NCBI RefSeq assembly: GCF_003697165.2 | Contig: NZ_CP033092.2 | Span: 4,712,001 to 4,776,000, forward strand | DNA from: Escherichia coli DSM 30083 = JCM 1649 = ATCC 11775 | GTDB lineage: Bacteria; Pseudomonadota; Gammaproteobacteria; Enterobacterales; Enterobacteriaceae | Direction of reading: 5' to 3' | Length of the DNA stretch: 64,000 bases | In this document: positions 50,887 through 59,782 of the stretch, one piece after another | Numbering within the stretch: the stretch's first letter is position 1 | Layout: each line of letters opens with the position of its first letter | Program-made: the position numbers and the translations under genes | The notes under the pieces: model-generated | What the model was told of the DNA's origin: nothing | The model's input: the letters and a program-made list of their open reading frames with translations, nothing else | Database searches by the model: none

Positions 50887-52884
50887 TTAGCTGTTCAGTA
50901 GCTCACGCGCCTGCGCCAGGACATTTTCCGGCGTAAAACCAAAGTGTTTGAACAACACATTCGCCGGAGCAGACTCACCAAAGCTCGTCATGCCGATCAC
51001 TTTACCGTCCAGGCCGACGTAGCGTTCCCAGAATCCGGCGATGCTGGCTTCTACCGCCAGACGTTTGCGTACAGCTTTTGGCAATACCGACTCTTTGTAC
51101 GCCGCATCCTGATTATCGAAACGCTCGGTACACGGCATGGAAACCACGCGAACTTTACGCCCTTCTTCCGTTAACGCTTTTGCGGCGCTGACCACTAACT
51201 CAATCTCTGAACCCGCAGAAATGAGGATCATCTCAGGCTGACCGTCACAATCACTCAGTACATAACCACCACGCGCAATCTCTGCCAACTGTGCAGCGGT
51301 GCGCGGCTGTTGCGCCAGAGGTTGGCGCGTTAATACCAACGACGTTGGGCCATCTTTGCGCTCAATCGCCTGTTGCCAGGCTACCGCCACTTCCACCTGA
51401 TCGCAACCGCGCCAGGTTTCCATATTCGGCGTCAGACGCAGCGACGCCAGTTGCTCAACGGGCTGATGTGTCGGGCCGTCTTCGCCCAGGCCGATGGTAT
51501 CGTGGGTATAAACAAACACCGAGCGGATCTTCATCAGCGCCGCCATGCGCAGTGCATTACGCGCATATTCCATAAACATCAGGAAAGTACCGCCGTAAGG
51601 GATAAACCCACCATGCAGCGCAAGACCGTTCATGATGGCCGACATACCAAATTCACGCACGCCATAGGAGATGTAATTCCCCGCCGGATTTTCCCCGGTG
51701 AAATCAACCGATTTCTGATGGCGAGTCAGGTTAGAGGGCGACAAGTCCGCCGAGCCGCCCATCAGTTCCGGCAGCATATCCGCGAAGTGATTGAGGCATT
51801 TCTGGCTGACCTGACGGGTTGCCAGCGCCGCCGGATGGGATTGCAGATCGTGCACATATTTCTGCATATTCTCGGCCCAGCCAGCAGGCAAATCACCCTT
51901 CATGCGACGAGTAAACTCCGCCGCCAGTTCCGGCCACTGCTTCGCGTAGTCAGCAAACAGTGCATCCCATTCCTGTTGAACCTGCGCGCCTTTCTCGGTC
52001 GCATCCCATGCGGCATAAATTTCACCAGGAATTTCGAAAGGGGCATACGGCCATTGCAGACGTTCACGCACCAGCGCCACTTCATCTGCACCCAGCGCCG
52101 AGCCGTGGCAATCGTGGCTGTTGGCTTTATTTGGCGAACCAAAACCGATAATCGTTTTGCAGCACAGCAGACTGGGCTTATCCGTGACGCTTTTCGCTTC
52201 ACGCACCGCAGCATCTACCTCTTCTGGATCGTGACCATCAACGCCTTCAATGACATGCCAGCCGTAGGCACGAAAACGGGCAGCCGTATCTTCAGCAAAC
52301 CAGCCTTCTACGTGACCATCGATCGAAATACCGTTATCGTCCCAGATAGCAATCAGATTGCCGAGCTTCAGCGTTCCTGCAAGACCACAGGCCTCGTGGG
52401 AGATCCCTTCCATCAGGCAGCCATCACCCAAAAATAGCCATGTGTGATGATCAACAATATTAAAGCCCGGTTTGTTAAATTCTGCCGCCAGCGCCTTCTC
52501 CGCAATCGCCATCCCCACCGCATTAGCTACGCCCTGCCCCAACGGGCCGGTGGTGGTTTCAACACCCGGCGTATAACCATATTCTGGATGACCTGGCGTG
52601 CGGGAGTGGAGCTGACGAAAGTCGCGAATATCATCCATCGACAGGTCGTAGCCTGTAAGATGCAGCAAAGCGTAAATCAACATGGAACCGTGCCCGTTCG
52701 ACTGAATATAGCGGTCGCGGTTAAACCACTGCGGATTTTTTGGGTTATGACGCAGGTGACGACGCCAGACCACTTCGGCAATATCCGCCATCCCCATCGG
52801 CGCGCCCGGATGACCGGAGTTCGCTTTCTGGATCGCATCAACACTTAACATTCGGATGGCGTTAGCCAGTAATTGTGAATTCAT
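50887..52884 (-). CDS. Transketolase (additional paralogue of TktA/TktB)
   Basis: This 665-residue transketolase has the thiamine-diphosphate motif GDGCLMEGISHE with the downstream N of DDNGISIDGHVEGW, the catalytic His regions (SGHPGAPMG, TPGHPEYGYTPGVETTTGPLGQG) and the Pyr-domain Glu in LGEDGPTHQPVEQ. It looks complete and active. Two tkt genes lie elsewhere in E. coli, so this is a third, dedicated one, 50 nt downstream of the PTS gene. Confidence 0.93.
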   Translation of the reverse strand: MNSQLLANAIRMLSVDAIQKANSGHPGAPMGMADIAEVVWRRHLRHNPKNPQWFNRDRYIQSNGHGSMLIYALLHLTGYDLSMDDIRDFRQLHSRTPGHPEYGYTPGVETTTGPLGQGVANAVGMAIAEKALAAEFNKPGFNIVDHHTWLFLGDGCLMEGISHEACGLAGTLKLGNLIAIWDDNGISIDGHVEGWFAEDTAARFRAYGWHVIEGVDGHDPEEVDAAVREAKSVTDKPSLLCCKTIIGFGSPNKANSHDCHGSALGADEVALVRERLQWPYAPFEIPGEIYAAWDATEKGAQVQQEWDALFADYAKQWPELAAEFTRRMKGDLPAGWAENMQKYVHDLQSHPAALATRQVSQKCLNHFADMLPELMGGSADLSPSNLTRHQKSVDFTGENPAGNYISYGVREFGMSAIMNGLALHGGFIPYGGTFLMFMEYARNALRMAALMKIRSVFVYTHDTIGLGEDGPTHQPVEQLASLRLTPNMETWRGCDQVEVAVAWQQAIERKDGPTSLVLTRQPLAQQPRTAAQLAEIARGGYVLSDCDGQPEMILISAGSEIELVVSAAKALTEEGRKVRVVSMPCTERFDNQDAAYKESVLPKAVRKRLAVEASIAGFWERYVGLDGKVIGMTSFGESAPANVLFKHFGFTPENVLAQARELLNS

Positions 52885-52934
52885 ACTTCAGCTCTCTCTG
52901 TCTGGCGGGCTGAAACCAGCCCGCTAATCTCGAA

Positions 52935-54443
52935 TTAGTTAGCACAGGCCACTGTCATTTCTGTCGGGCGCGGTCTGCTCATTACGGTTTTGATTTCGTC
53001 GCGCAGGATTTGCGATTTGCCGCCAAATATCACCTGTACACCGCCATCACCCAGTTTCACTAAACCCGCAGCCCCCAACTCCTTCAGCCGTTTTTCATTC
53101 ACTTTCTTATCGTCTACCAGCGCCAGCCTCAGGCGTGTTGCGCAGGCATCCACATCTTCGATATTGTCGAAACCACCTACTGCCTCGATGATTTGGTATG
53201 GACGTTCTTCGCGCGTTAATGTGGTTGCAACGGCAATCTCTTCATCCTCACGTCCCGGTGTTTTCAGATTCAACTTGCGGATCAGTACCCGAAATACGGT
53301 GTAGTAAATCGCTGCATAGCCCGCGCCTGCCAGGAACACCAGATACCACGGCGTGCGGTTTGGCATAACGCCATTCAGTACGAAATCAATAAGACCGCCA
53401 GCAAAAGGATGACCAATGTGCACATTCAGGATGTTCATCAGCACAAATGAAGTGGCATATAAGAAGATGTGAATGATGTAGAGAACCGGAGCTGCAAACA
53501 AAAATGCATATTCCAGCGGCTCCGTAATCCCGGTAACAAATGTGGTCAGCGCACCGGAGAGTAAAAGGCCTTTAATCAGCGCCTTACGTTCCGGTTTTGC
53601 TTCCTGATACATCGCCAACGCGGCGGCAGGTAACGCAAACATCATGATTGGGAAACGACCTGTCATAAACAACCCCGCCGTCAACGGAACACCGTCGCGC
53701 AATTGGGCAAAGAACACCGGAATATCGCCCGTCACCAGTTGCCCGGATTTGGTCATGTAGTCGCCAAAGTTGTAATAAAACGGCACGTTCCAGATATGAT
53801 GCAGGCCAAAAGGAATCAGCGAACGTTCGCCAACGGCGTAAATAAAGGCCGCGAAGTTCGCGTTATGCCCACTGGTCACCAGCGTTGAAAGCGACGCCAG
53901 ACCTTTTTGTACCGGTATCCACAGCCACGGCAATAAATAGCCGACAATAATTGCCGCCACCGCCGTAATAATCGGTACAAAGCGTTTTCCACCGAAGAAA
54001 CCAAGAAACTGAGGCAATTCAATATTGTGGAAGCGGGTATAGAGCAGATAAACAAAGATGGCGACAATCAAACCGCCAAACACTCCCGTTTGTAACGTCG
54101 GTACCCCGAGGATCATCGCATAGTCACCGTTACTGGCTGCAACGGACTCCGCGGTAATGCCAAGTTGCGTTCCCATCGTGGCATTCATGATCATGTAGCT
54201 GATAATCGCTGAAAGTGATGAAGAACCATCACCTGTCAGGCCAATCACAATACCGACACAAAACAGCAAAGGAAGGTTGGCGAAAATCAGGCCGCCGCAA
54301 TTCGCCAGCAGCTCAATGTTAAATGAAATCCCGATGGCTAAAATCAAACCCGCCGCCGGAAGAATGGCGATTGGTAACATCAGAGCAGAAGAAAATTTCT
54401 GCAACTTCTTGAAGTTAAACAAGGATGTTATTTTTTTGCTCAT
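52935..54443 (-). CDS. PTS permease, glucose-family IICB component
   Basis: This 502-residue protein has a IIC domain (about 1-390, many membrane spans, with ALMLPIAILPAAGL near the start and the GITEPLEYAFLF substrate motif) and a C-terminal IIB domain with the phosphorylated Cys in DACATRLRLAL. No IIA domain is fused, so it likely uses Crr (EIIA-Glc) or another IIA. It is similar in layout to PtsG and MalX. The sugar is unknown. It starts 41 nt after the SIS gene. Confidence 0.92.
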   Translation of the reverse strand: MSKKITSLFNFKKLQKFSSALMLPIAILPAAGLILAIGISFNIELLANCGGLIFANLPLLFCVGIVIGLTGDGSSSLSAIISYMIMNATMGTQLGITAESVAASNGDYAMILGVPTLQTGVFGGLIVAIFVYLLYTRFHNIELPQFLGFFGGKRFVPIITAVAAIIVGYLLPWLWIPVQKGLASLSTLVTSGHNANFAAFIYAVGERSLIPFGLHHIWNVPFYYNFGDYMTKSGQLVTGDIPVFFAQLRDGVPLTAGLFMTGRFPIMMFALPAAALAMYQEAKPERKALIKGLLLSGALTTFVTGITEPLEYAFLFAAPVLYIIHIFLYATSFVLMNILNVHIGHPFAGGLIDFVLNGVMPNRTPWYLVFLAGAGYAAIYYTVFRVLIRKLNLKTPGREDEEIAVATTLTREERPYQIIEAVGGFDNIEDVDACATRLRLALVDDKKVNEKRLKELGAAGLVKLGDGGVQVIFGGKSQILRDEIKTVMSRPRPTEMTVACAN

Positions 54444-54484
54444 TTTTATTCTCCTGTAGGGTATCGAGCAAATAACGGCGACGA

Positions 54485-55042
54485 CTATTCCAGATTGGCG
54501 TGGCGCTTAAACAGTTCACTTTCCGGCGCACCGCTTTCAGCAGCCATCTTCATCACTAATGCATCGGCAATCACCAGCAAAGCTTGCTCATACAACGACG
54601 CCATCGGCTGTGCCGAGCGGAAAACAGAATCTTTTTGATTTTTGGAAGGGGCATTGATTTGCACGATGACGTCGACAAACTCGGTGATAGTGGCGTGTCG
54701 ATTCGTGGTTAACACCGCCACAGCGCCGCCAAACTGACGTGCTTTTTTCGCCAGTGCCACCAGTTGTGCTGTCTCACCGGAAGCGGAAGAAACGATAAAC
54801 AGATCGCCAGGCCCAAAGTTCGGCGTAATGGTTTCCGTCAGGAAGTAAACCTCTTTGCCCATATGCATCAGGCGCATGGTGAAGGCTTTCATGGAAAAGC
54901 CGGCACGCCCCAGGCCATAGCAGAAAACGCGCTGGCTTTGCTGAATAGCGTCGATCAATTTGGTGCAGTCATCCTCACGGATAGAGTCCTTAACGAAGGT
55001 TAATTCATTGATGATCTCAGTGATGTACAGCTTTGCGTCCAT
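54485..55042 (-). CDS. SIS-domain sugar isomerase (6-phospho-3-hexuloisomerase-like)
   Basis: This 185-residue single SIS-domain protein has YGLGRAGFSMKAFTMRLMHMG near residue 42 and SSASGETAQLVALAKKA near 83, the pattern of hexulose-6-phosphate isomerases (PHI). ATG 55042 with AGGTG upstream is preferred to one 11 codons earlier. It heads the operon. No hexulose-phosphate synthase is present, so the substrate is probably another ketose phosphate delivered by the PTS. Confidence 0.82.
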   Translation of the reverse strand: MDAKLYITEIINELTFVKDSIREDDCTKLIDAIQQSQRVFCYGLGRAGFSMKAFTMRLMHMGKEVYFLTETITPNFGPGDLFIVSSASGETAQLVALAKKARQFGGAVAVLTTNRHATITEFVDVIVQINAPSKNQKDSVFRSAQPMASLYEQALLVIADALVMKMAAESGAPESELFKRHANLE

Positions 55043-55083
55043 TTCACACCTAATGAAATAATTTTTCTCAAACACAAAATCTC

Positions 55084-55100
55084 ATGAAATTTTATTTCAT
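55084..55100. promoter_or_regulatory. 17-bp palindrome, likely RpiR-type operator
   Basis: ATGAAAT-TTT-ATTTCAT is a perfect palindrome 42 nt upstream of the SIS start. Further ATGAAAT copies lie at about 55051 and 55114 and before the RpiR gene near 49997. The 15-17 bp odd-length dyad resembles sites of RpiR-family regulators. Confidence 0.55.
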
Positions 55101-55526
55101 TCCAATGCATCAGTATGAAATGTGAAGCTAGTCACAAGAAAGAGAGTAGATTGTATATAACTATTTGAATTTAAGAATTATTTCTCTTTTTAAGAAAGAT
55201 AAGCTTGAGGGGAAGGTGAAATCAGCCATAAAATTTTGCGGCTGTAACTGCCCTGTAAAAATCACAAACTGAACTCGTCTCTGGCTATACACCGAACAAC
55301 TGATAACTCTTCATTGTTATAGATTATATTCATAACAAATATTAATCACTGCAAAATATTCATGTTTATTATTAATGATTACAGATTTTCCTCATGAAAA
55401 CTGGTCTAAAGTGAAACATTTTATTTCCCATATTTAAATCCATTAACTTGAGGAGTAAATAATTATAAACAAATAGCAATATTGTTTATTTTTAAAACAT
55501 CAAGCAATAAAGAGAGTTCATCAAAG
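55101..55526. other. AT-rich intergenic region without a gene
   Basis: About 425 nt separate the divergent SIS and hcp genes. It is strongly A/T-rich with many stop codons in all frames. It should hold the two promoters. An AGAGAG ribosome-binding site lies at 55511-55516 just before hcp. I see no tRNA, att-like repeat or transposase remnant. Confidence 0.6.
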
Positions 55527-56660
55527 ATGAGTGATGAAATTTACCTGACCATAACCGGAGAACAACAAGGATGTATTTCCTCTCGTTGCGGAACGAGCGC
55601 ATCAATAGGTAATCGCTGGCAGATTGGCCATGAAGATGAAATCTTCGCGTTCTCGCTATCTAATAGTATTACGAATACAGGCAAAGGGTCACAATTACAT
55701 GGCCTTAGTTTCTGTAAGTTGATTGACAAAAGCTCCCCGTTACTTATTAACGCTATTAACAATAACGAGCAGTTGTTCATGGAGTTTGACTTCTATCGGA
55801 TCAATAGATTTGGTCGATAGGAGAAATATTACAACATTCAACTCCGCGGCGCGCTCTTATCAGCAATCAATCACCTGTTTACTGAGAACAATCTGGATAC
55901 AGAAACCATCACTGTCAGTTATGAATATATACTCTCCAGGCATCTGATTGCTAATACTGAATTTAGTCATTTGGCATTTCCCGATAACTACAACCGTCTG
56001 TTTATACCACGGCAAAAAACTAAAGATAATAATGGCCTCAAAACACTCAATAGTAAAGCGGTTGGCAGACTGCTTGCTGCTGGCGGCATATACAATGGGA
56101 ATATCGAAGGATTCAGGGAAACAGCAAACAAGTTGGGAGGAGATGCACCTGCTGGTTACGATCAAGTTATGGATAACAAAGGGTTACTCATCGCTGGTGC
56201 TTCAATAGTTGCTGGAGTTGTTCTGGGAAGAATGAGATTCCCTGATTTGGAATCATTTGAGCATTTCGGAGCCAGAGGAGCAGTATCAGGAAGACCATTT
56301 AATCCCGACCTTGCCGGTGGTCCAATAGAAAACCTGACGATAGATGGCGTAACAATCAATAGGGAAGGTATCGCTATTGTTGAAAAGCATATCTCCAGAT
56401 TTGATCATGATCCAGCTAATGATGTAATGATTTCAAGGCTAAAAAAAATAGCAAATAAAGAATTGCTTCCTGAAAAATACGATCTGAACTACTATACTCA
56501 TGAATGCCGCGAGTATCAGCGTTATTGTAATTTAGGATGGGAAACAGGTGAACCGAATGGTTTAGATGGATATGAATTATGGAATAATGCACATACTGCA
56601 ACTCTAGAAGACTTTAAAATTAAAGATACTGACTTATTTCATCCGGATGCAAAAAAATGA
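55527..56660 (+). pseudogene. hcp: Hcp-toxin fusion (type VI secretion effector) broken by an amber codon
   Basis: The frame from ATG 55527 encodes an Hcp domain (starts MSDEIYLTITGEQQGCIS, typical Hcp family) but meets TAG at 55818-55820 (codon 98). The same frame then continues without another stop to 56660: EKYYNIQLRGALLSAINHLF follows at once and completes Hcp, with SHLAFPDNYNRLFIPR ending the domain. A linker (DNKGLLIAGASIVAGVVLGRM) and a C-terminal domain of roughly 130 residues follow, including GIAIVEKHISRFDHDP and YTHECREYQRYCNLGW. I do not recognise the toxin fold. Most Hcps have Trp where TAG stands, so TGG to TAG is the simplest event. No other T6SS gene is in the window. Confidence 0.85.
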
Positions 56661-56914
56661 CGATTACGATAGTTGAATTTAACGTGCTGAAAGTTATGGC
56701 TGAGAAAGATATTGACTGGAGCTGGATGGTGCTGGATCGTACTTTAGCTATACGAAATATTCCAGGATTTGGCAACGTAGCGAATATCGTAACAAAGCTG
56801 GTTAATCATGGGTTGGTTGATATCGTAAATGGTGAGGGCAACTCTAAACCACGCTACAGAGTTTCTCAATATGGATTGAATCTTATCAAAGAACAACAAG
56901 ACAACCTCTTCTGA
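56657..56914 (+). CDS. Small immunity-like protein, copy 1
   Basis: This 85-residue protein has no recognised family. Its ATG overlaps the toxin frame's stop (ATGA), the usual coupling of an immunity gene to its effector. The sequence, with VLKVMAEKDIDWSWMVLDRTL, IPGFGNVANIVTKLVNHGLV and a C-terminal beta-hairpin-like part, resembles a winged-helix fold, but that is only an impression. It is intact although the effector is broken. Confidence 0.7.
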   Translation: MTITIVEFNVLKVMAEKDIDWSWMVLDRTLAIRNIPGFGNVANIVTKLVNHGLVDIVNGEGNSKPRYRVSQYGLNLIKEQQDNLF

Positions 56915-56988
56915 TCCAGCCATTACAGGAGCATGATTTACATTGTGATCTTTCAATAAGATACTCATCAATTTTGGTACAGAATATC

Positions 56989-57234
56989 GTGATCACTAAA
57001 AATGAACTTAACGTGCTGAACGTTATGACTGAGAAAGATATAAACTGGAACTGGATGAATCTCGATCGCACACTATCCATAAGGCAAATACCAGGATTCG
57101 GTAATGTTGTTAATATTGTTAACAAATTAGCTAACGAAGGTTTGGTTATTATTGAGGATAGCGGGCATAAGTCTATGCCTCACTACCACGTTAGTGAAAA
57201 GGGATACAATCTCGTGCAACGTGAGAATAAATAA
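56989..57234 (+). CDS. Small immunity-like protein, copy 2
   Basis: This paralogue of the preceding protein shares about 60 percent of residues along its length (NVMTEKDINWNWMNLDRTLS, IPGFGNVVNIVNKLANEGLV). The start is uncertain: GTG at 56989 aligns best with copy 1, and TTG at 56974 would add five residues; neither has a clear ribosome-binding site. Tandem immunity duplicates often protect against related effector variants. Confidence 0.6.
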   Translation: MITKNELNVLNVMTEKDINWNWMNLDRTLSIRQIPGFGNVVNIVNKLANEGLVIIEDSGHKSMPHYHVSEKGYNLVQRENK

Positions 57235-57341
57235 CGTAGCGTTGATTACTGAACGGAATCACTCAAAACTGTGTTTTGCGAAAAAAACGATTCGGTTATT
57301 TCTACTCCTGAAGATCTGCTTCAATCTGGCACTCATGCAAA

Positions 57342-57366
57342 ATGGCTTCCAGTACTGGAAGCCATT
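57342..57366. terminator. Hairpin downstream of metE
   Basis: ATGGCTTCCAGTACTGGAAGCCAT is a perfect 24-bp palindrome 37 nt past the metE stop on the minus strand, followed there by TTTTGC. It probably ends metE transcription and marks the backbone side of Block B. Confidence 0.7.
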
Positions 57367-57402
57367 ATCGTACTGCAATTTACAATGACTCGTTAATACT
57401 CA

Positions 57403-59664
57403 TCATCCCCGACGCAAATTCTGCGCCGCCTGCACCATGTTCGCCAGTGCCGCGCGGGTTTCTGGCCAGCCGCGCGTTTTCAGGCCACAGTCCGGGTTGA
57501 CCCACAGACGCTCTGCCGGAATGCGTTTTGCCGCTTTCTTCAGCAAGGCTTCAATCCATTCCACGCTCGGTACGTTTGGCGAGTGAATGTCATAGACGCC
57601 AGGACCGATTTCATTTGGATAATCAAACTCTTCAAACGACTCCAGCAACTCCATGTCGGAACGCGAGGTTTCGATGGTGATGACGTCTGCGTCCAGCGCC
57701 GCAATCGAATCCATGATGTCGTTGAACTCGCAGTAACACATGTGAGTGTGGATTTGTGTGTCATCTTTCGCCACGGCGGCGTTGATACGGAAAGCCTCCA
57801 CGCCCCACTGGAGATAGGCATCCCAGTCGCTGCGACGCAGTGGTAAACCTTCGCGCAATGCCGGTTCGTCAATCTGAATGATGCCAATTCCAGCGGCTTC
57901 CAGGTCCGCGACTTCATCACGCAGCGCCAGCGCAATTTGTTTGGCGATGGTTTCACGGCTGACATCTTCACGCGGGAACGACCAGCAGAGAATAGTCACC
58001 GGGCCGGTCAACATCCCTTTCACCGGTTTATCAGTCAGGGATTGCGCATATTTTGCCCACTCCACGGTAATCGGCGCCGGACGACTAACGTCACCAATAA
58101 CAATCGGTGGCTTCACGCAGCGGGAACCGTAGCTCTGTACCCAACCGTTTTGCGTAAAGACAAACCCGTCGAGGTGCTCGCCAAAGTATTCCACCATGTC
58201 ATTACGCTCGGCCTCGCCATGTACCAGCACATCCAGTCCCAAACGTTCCTGCTCAACAATGGCCTGCTTGATATGTTCCGCAATGCCCGTGCGGTAGTTA
58301 TTGGCGTCGAGATTACCCTTTTTAAAATCCAGACGCAGGGTACGAATCTCCGTGGTTTGCGGGAAGGAACCAATCGTGGTGGTCGGCCATGCGGGCAGTT
58401 TAAAACGCGCACGCTGGGCTTCAGCACGCACTTCATAGACATTCGCACGCTGACTGTCCTGGGCGGTGATCGCCGCCAGACGCTTTTCTACTGCCGGATT
58501 ATGTACACGAGTAGAGTGACGACGCGCCTGAATCGGAGCGCTCCACTCTGCCAGAGCTGCCGTATCACCACTGTTTAGCGCATCGCGCAGCAATGCCAGT
58601 TCATGACATTTTTGCAGGGCGAAGGCAAACCAGCTTTTCACTTCTGCATCAAGACGCGTTTCCACGCTCAGGTCGATGGGGCTGTGCAGCAACGAGCAGG
58701 AAGATGCCACCCACAAATCGCGTTTGCCGACAATGTCCTTAATTTGCGCATATTTCTCGGTAAGATCGGCGCGCCAGACGTTACGACCATTGATAAGACC
58801 CGCAGACAGCAGCCAGTCAGAAGGCAGACGCTTGTGCAGTTCAGCAACGTCATCTTTACCATGTACAAGATCGACATGCAGACCCTGAACAGGCAGCGCA
58901 GTAATCGTGTCGAGATTTGGCGTTACGCCTTCAAAATAGGTGGTCAGCAGCAGTTTCACCTGTCCCTGGAGCGCGTCGTAAGCGGGTTTGTATGCGTTCA
59001 GCCACGCCTGCGGCAGTTCCAGTACCAACGCGGGTTCATCAATCTGTACCCACTCGATGCCGCGTTTCGCCAGTTCTGCCAGCACTTGCTGATAAACCGG
59101 CAGAATGTCGTTCAGCAGGCTCAGGCGATCAAACTGTTCACCTTTCACTTTACCCAGCCACAGGTAGGTAATCGGCCCCAGCAGCACAGGTTTCACCTTG
59201 TGGCCCAGCGCCAGCGCCTCGTCCACTTCCTCCAGCAGCTGCGTCCAGGTCAGTTTGAACTGTTGGCCTTTAACGAACTCCGGCACCATGTAGTGATAGT
59301 TGGTGTTAAACCATTTGGTCATTTCCGCTGCCGCCGCAGGTTCGCCAGTCGGTGCACGTCCACGACCAATACGGAACAGGGTGTCGATATCTACCGAACC
59401 ATCGTTGTTCTGATGACGTTGCGGAACATTACCCAGCAGCAGACTGGTGGTCAGTACATGATCGTACCAGGCAAAATCGCCCACCGGCAGCAGGTCGATA
59501 CCCGCTTGCTTTTGTTGATCCCAGTGACGAGCACGCAATTCACGCCCTACCGCCAGCAGTTCTTCACGCGTGGAGTTCCCCGCCCAATAACTCTCTTGCG
59601 CTTTTTTCAGCTCGCGACGCAGGCCAACGCGAGGGAAACCGAGGGTGTGATTAAGAATTGTCAT
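57403..59664 (-). CDS. metE: MetE, cobalamin-independent methionine synthase
   Basis: This 753-residue enzyme has two beta-barrel domains; the C-terminal catalytic half carries zinc ligands in HTHMCYCEF and VNPDCGLKTRGW, and QIDEPALREGLPL near the substrate site. It transfers the methyl group of 5-methyltetrahydropteroyltri-Glu to homocysteine. It is divergent from metR and regulated by MetJ and MetR; candidate sites are visible in the gap. Confidence 0.98.
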   Translation of the reverse strand: MTILNHTLGFPRVGLRRELKKAQESYWAGNSTREELLAVGRELRARHWDQQKQAGIDLLPVGDFAWYDHVLTTSLLLGNVPQRHQNNDGSVDIDTLFRIGRGRAPTGEPAAAAEMTKWFNTNYHYMVPEFVKGQQFKLTWTQLLEEVDEALALGHKVKPVLLGPITYLWLGKVKGEQFDRLSLLNDILPVYQQVLAELAKRGIEWVQIDEPALVLELPQAWLNAYKPAYDALQGQVKLLLTTYFEGVTPNLDTITALPVQGLHVDLVHGKDDVAELHKRLPSDWLLSAGLINGRNVWRADLTEKYAQIKDIVGKRDLWVASSCSLLHSPIDLSVETRLDAEVKSWFAFALQKCHELALLRDALNSGDTAALAEWSAPIQARRHSTRVHNPAVEKRLAAITAQDSQRANVYEVRAEAQRARFKLPAWPTTTIGSFPQTTEIRTLRLDFKKGNLDANNYRTGIAEHIKQAIVEQERLGLDVLVHGEAERNDMVEYFGEHLDGFVFTQNGWVQSYGSRCVKPPIVIGDVSRPAPITVEWAKYAQSLTDKPVKGMLTGPVTILCWSFPREDVSRETIAKQIALALRDEVADLEAAGIGIIQIDEPALREGLPLRRSDWDAYLQWGVEAFRINAAVAKDDTQIHTHMCYCEFNDIMDSIAALDADVITIETSRSDMELLESFEEFDYPNEIGPGVYDIHSPNVPSVEWIEALLKKAAKRIPAERLWVNPDCGLKTRGWPETRAALANMVQAAQNLRRG

Positions 59665-59694
59665 TATATGCCCCTTATGGAATTTTTAGTATTT

Positions 59695-59718
59695 AGCCGT
59701 CCAGATGTTTACACATCC
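59695..59718. promoter_or_regulatory. MetJ operator (three met-box repeats)
   Basis: AGCCGTCC, AGATGTTT and ACACATCC are three contiguous 8-mers related to the met-box AGACGTCT. They lie 31-54 nt before metE. MetJ with S-adenosylmethionine represses both metE and metR in E. coli. Confidence 0.8.
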
Positions 59719-59769
59719 ATAATTGGCGGTTACTGTATATTCCTCAAGCGCAAATTATTCATGCCGAAG

Positions 59770-59782
59770 TGAAGGACTTTCA
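59770..59782. promoter_or_regulatory. MetR-type binding site at the metR start
   Basis: TGAAGGACTTTCA fits TGAANNNNNTTCA, the MetR consensus. It abuts the metR start codon, consistent with autoregulation. Confidence 0.55.

Noticed and set aside
51373..52437. A 354-codon frame antisense to the transketolase gene
   Set aside because: It mirrors a highly conserved transketolase frame, has no recognisable domain and has no ribosome-binding site. Long antisense frames are common opposite GC-biased third codon positions.
55971..56660. Separate 229-residue protein starting at TTG 55971
   Set aside because: It is in frame with hcp and its first residues (AFPDNYNRLFIP) are the end of the Hcp domain, so it is the continuation of the fusion beyond the amber codon and not an independent gene.
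58603..59772. A 389-codon frame antisense to metE, running into the metE-metR gap
   Set aside because: The complete metE gene on the other strand explains the sequence. The product is rich in Arg and Gln with no domain pattern, typical of a shadow frame.
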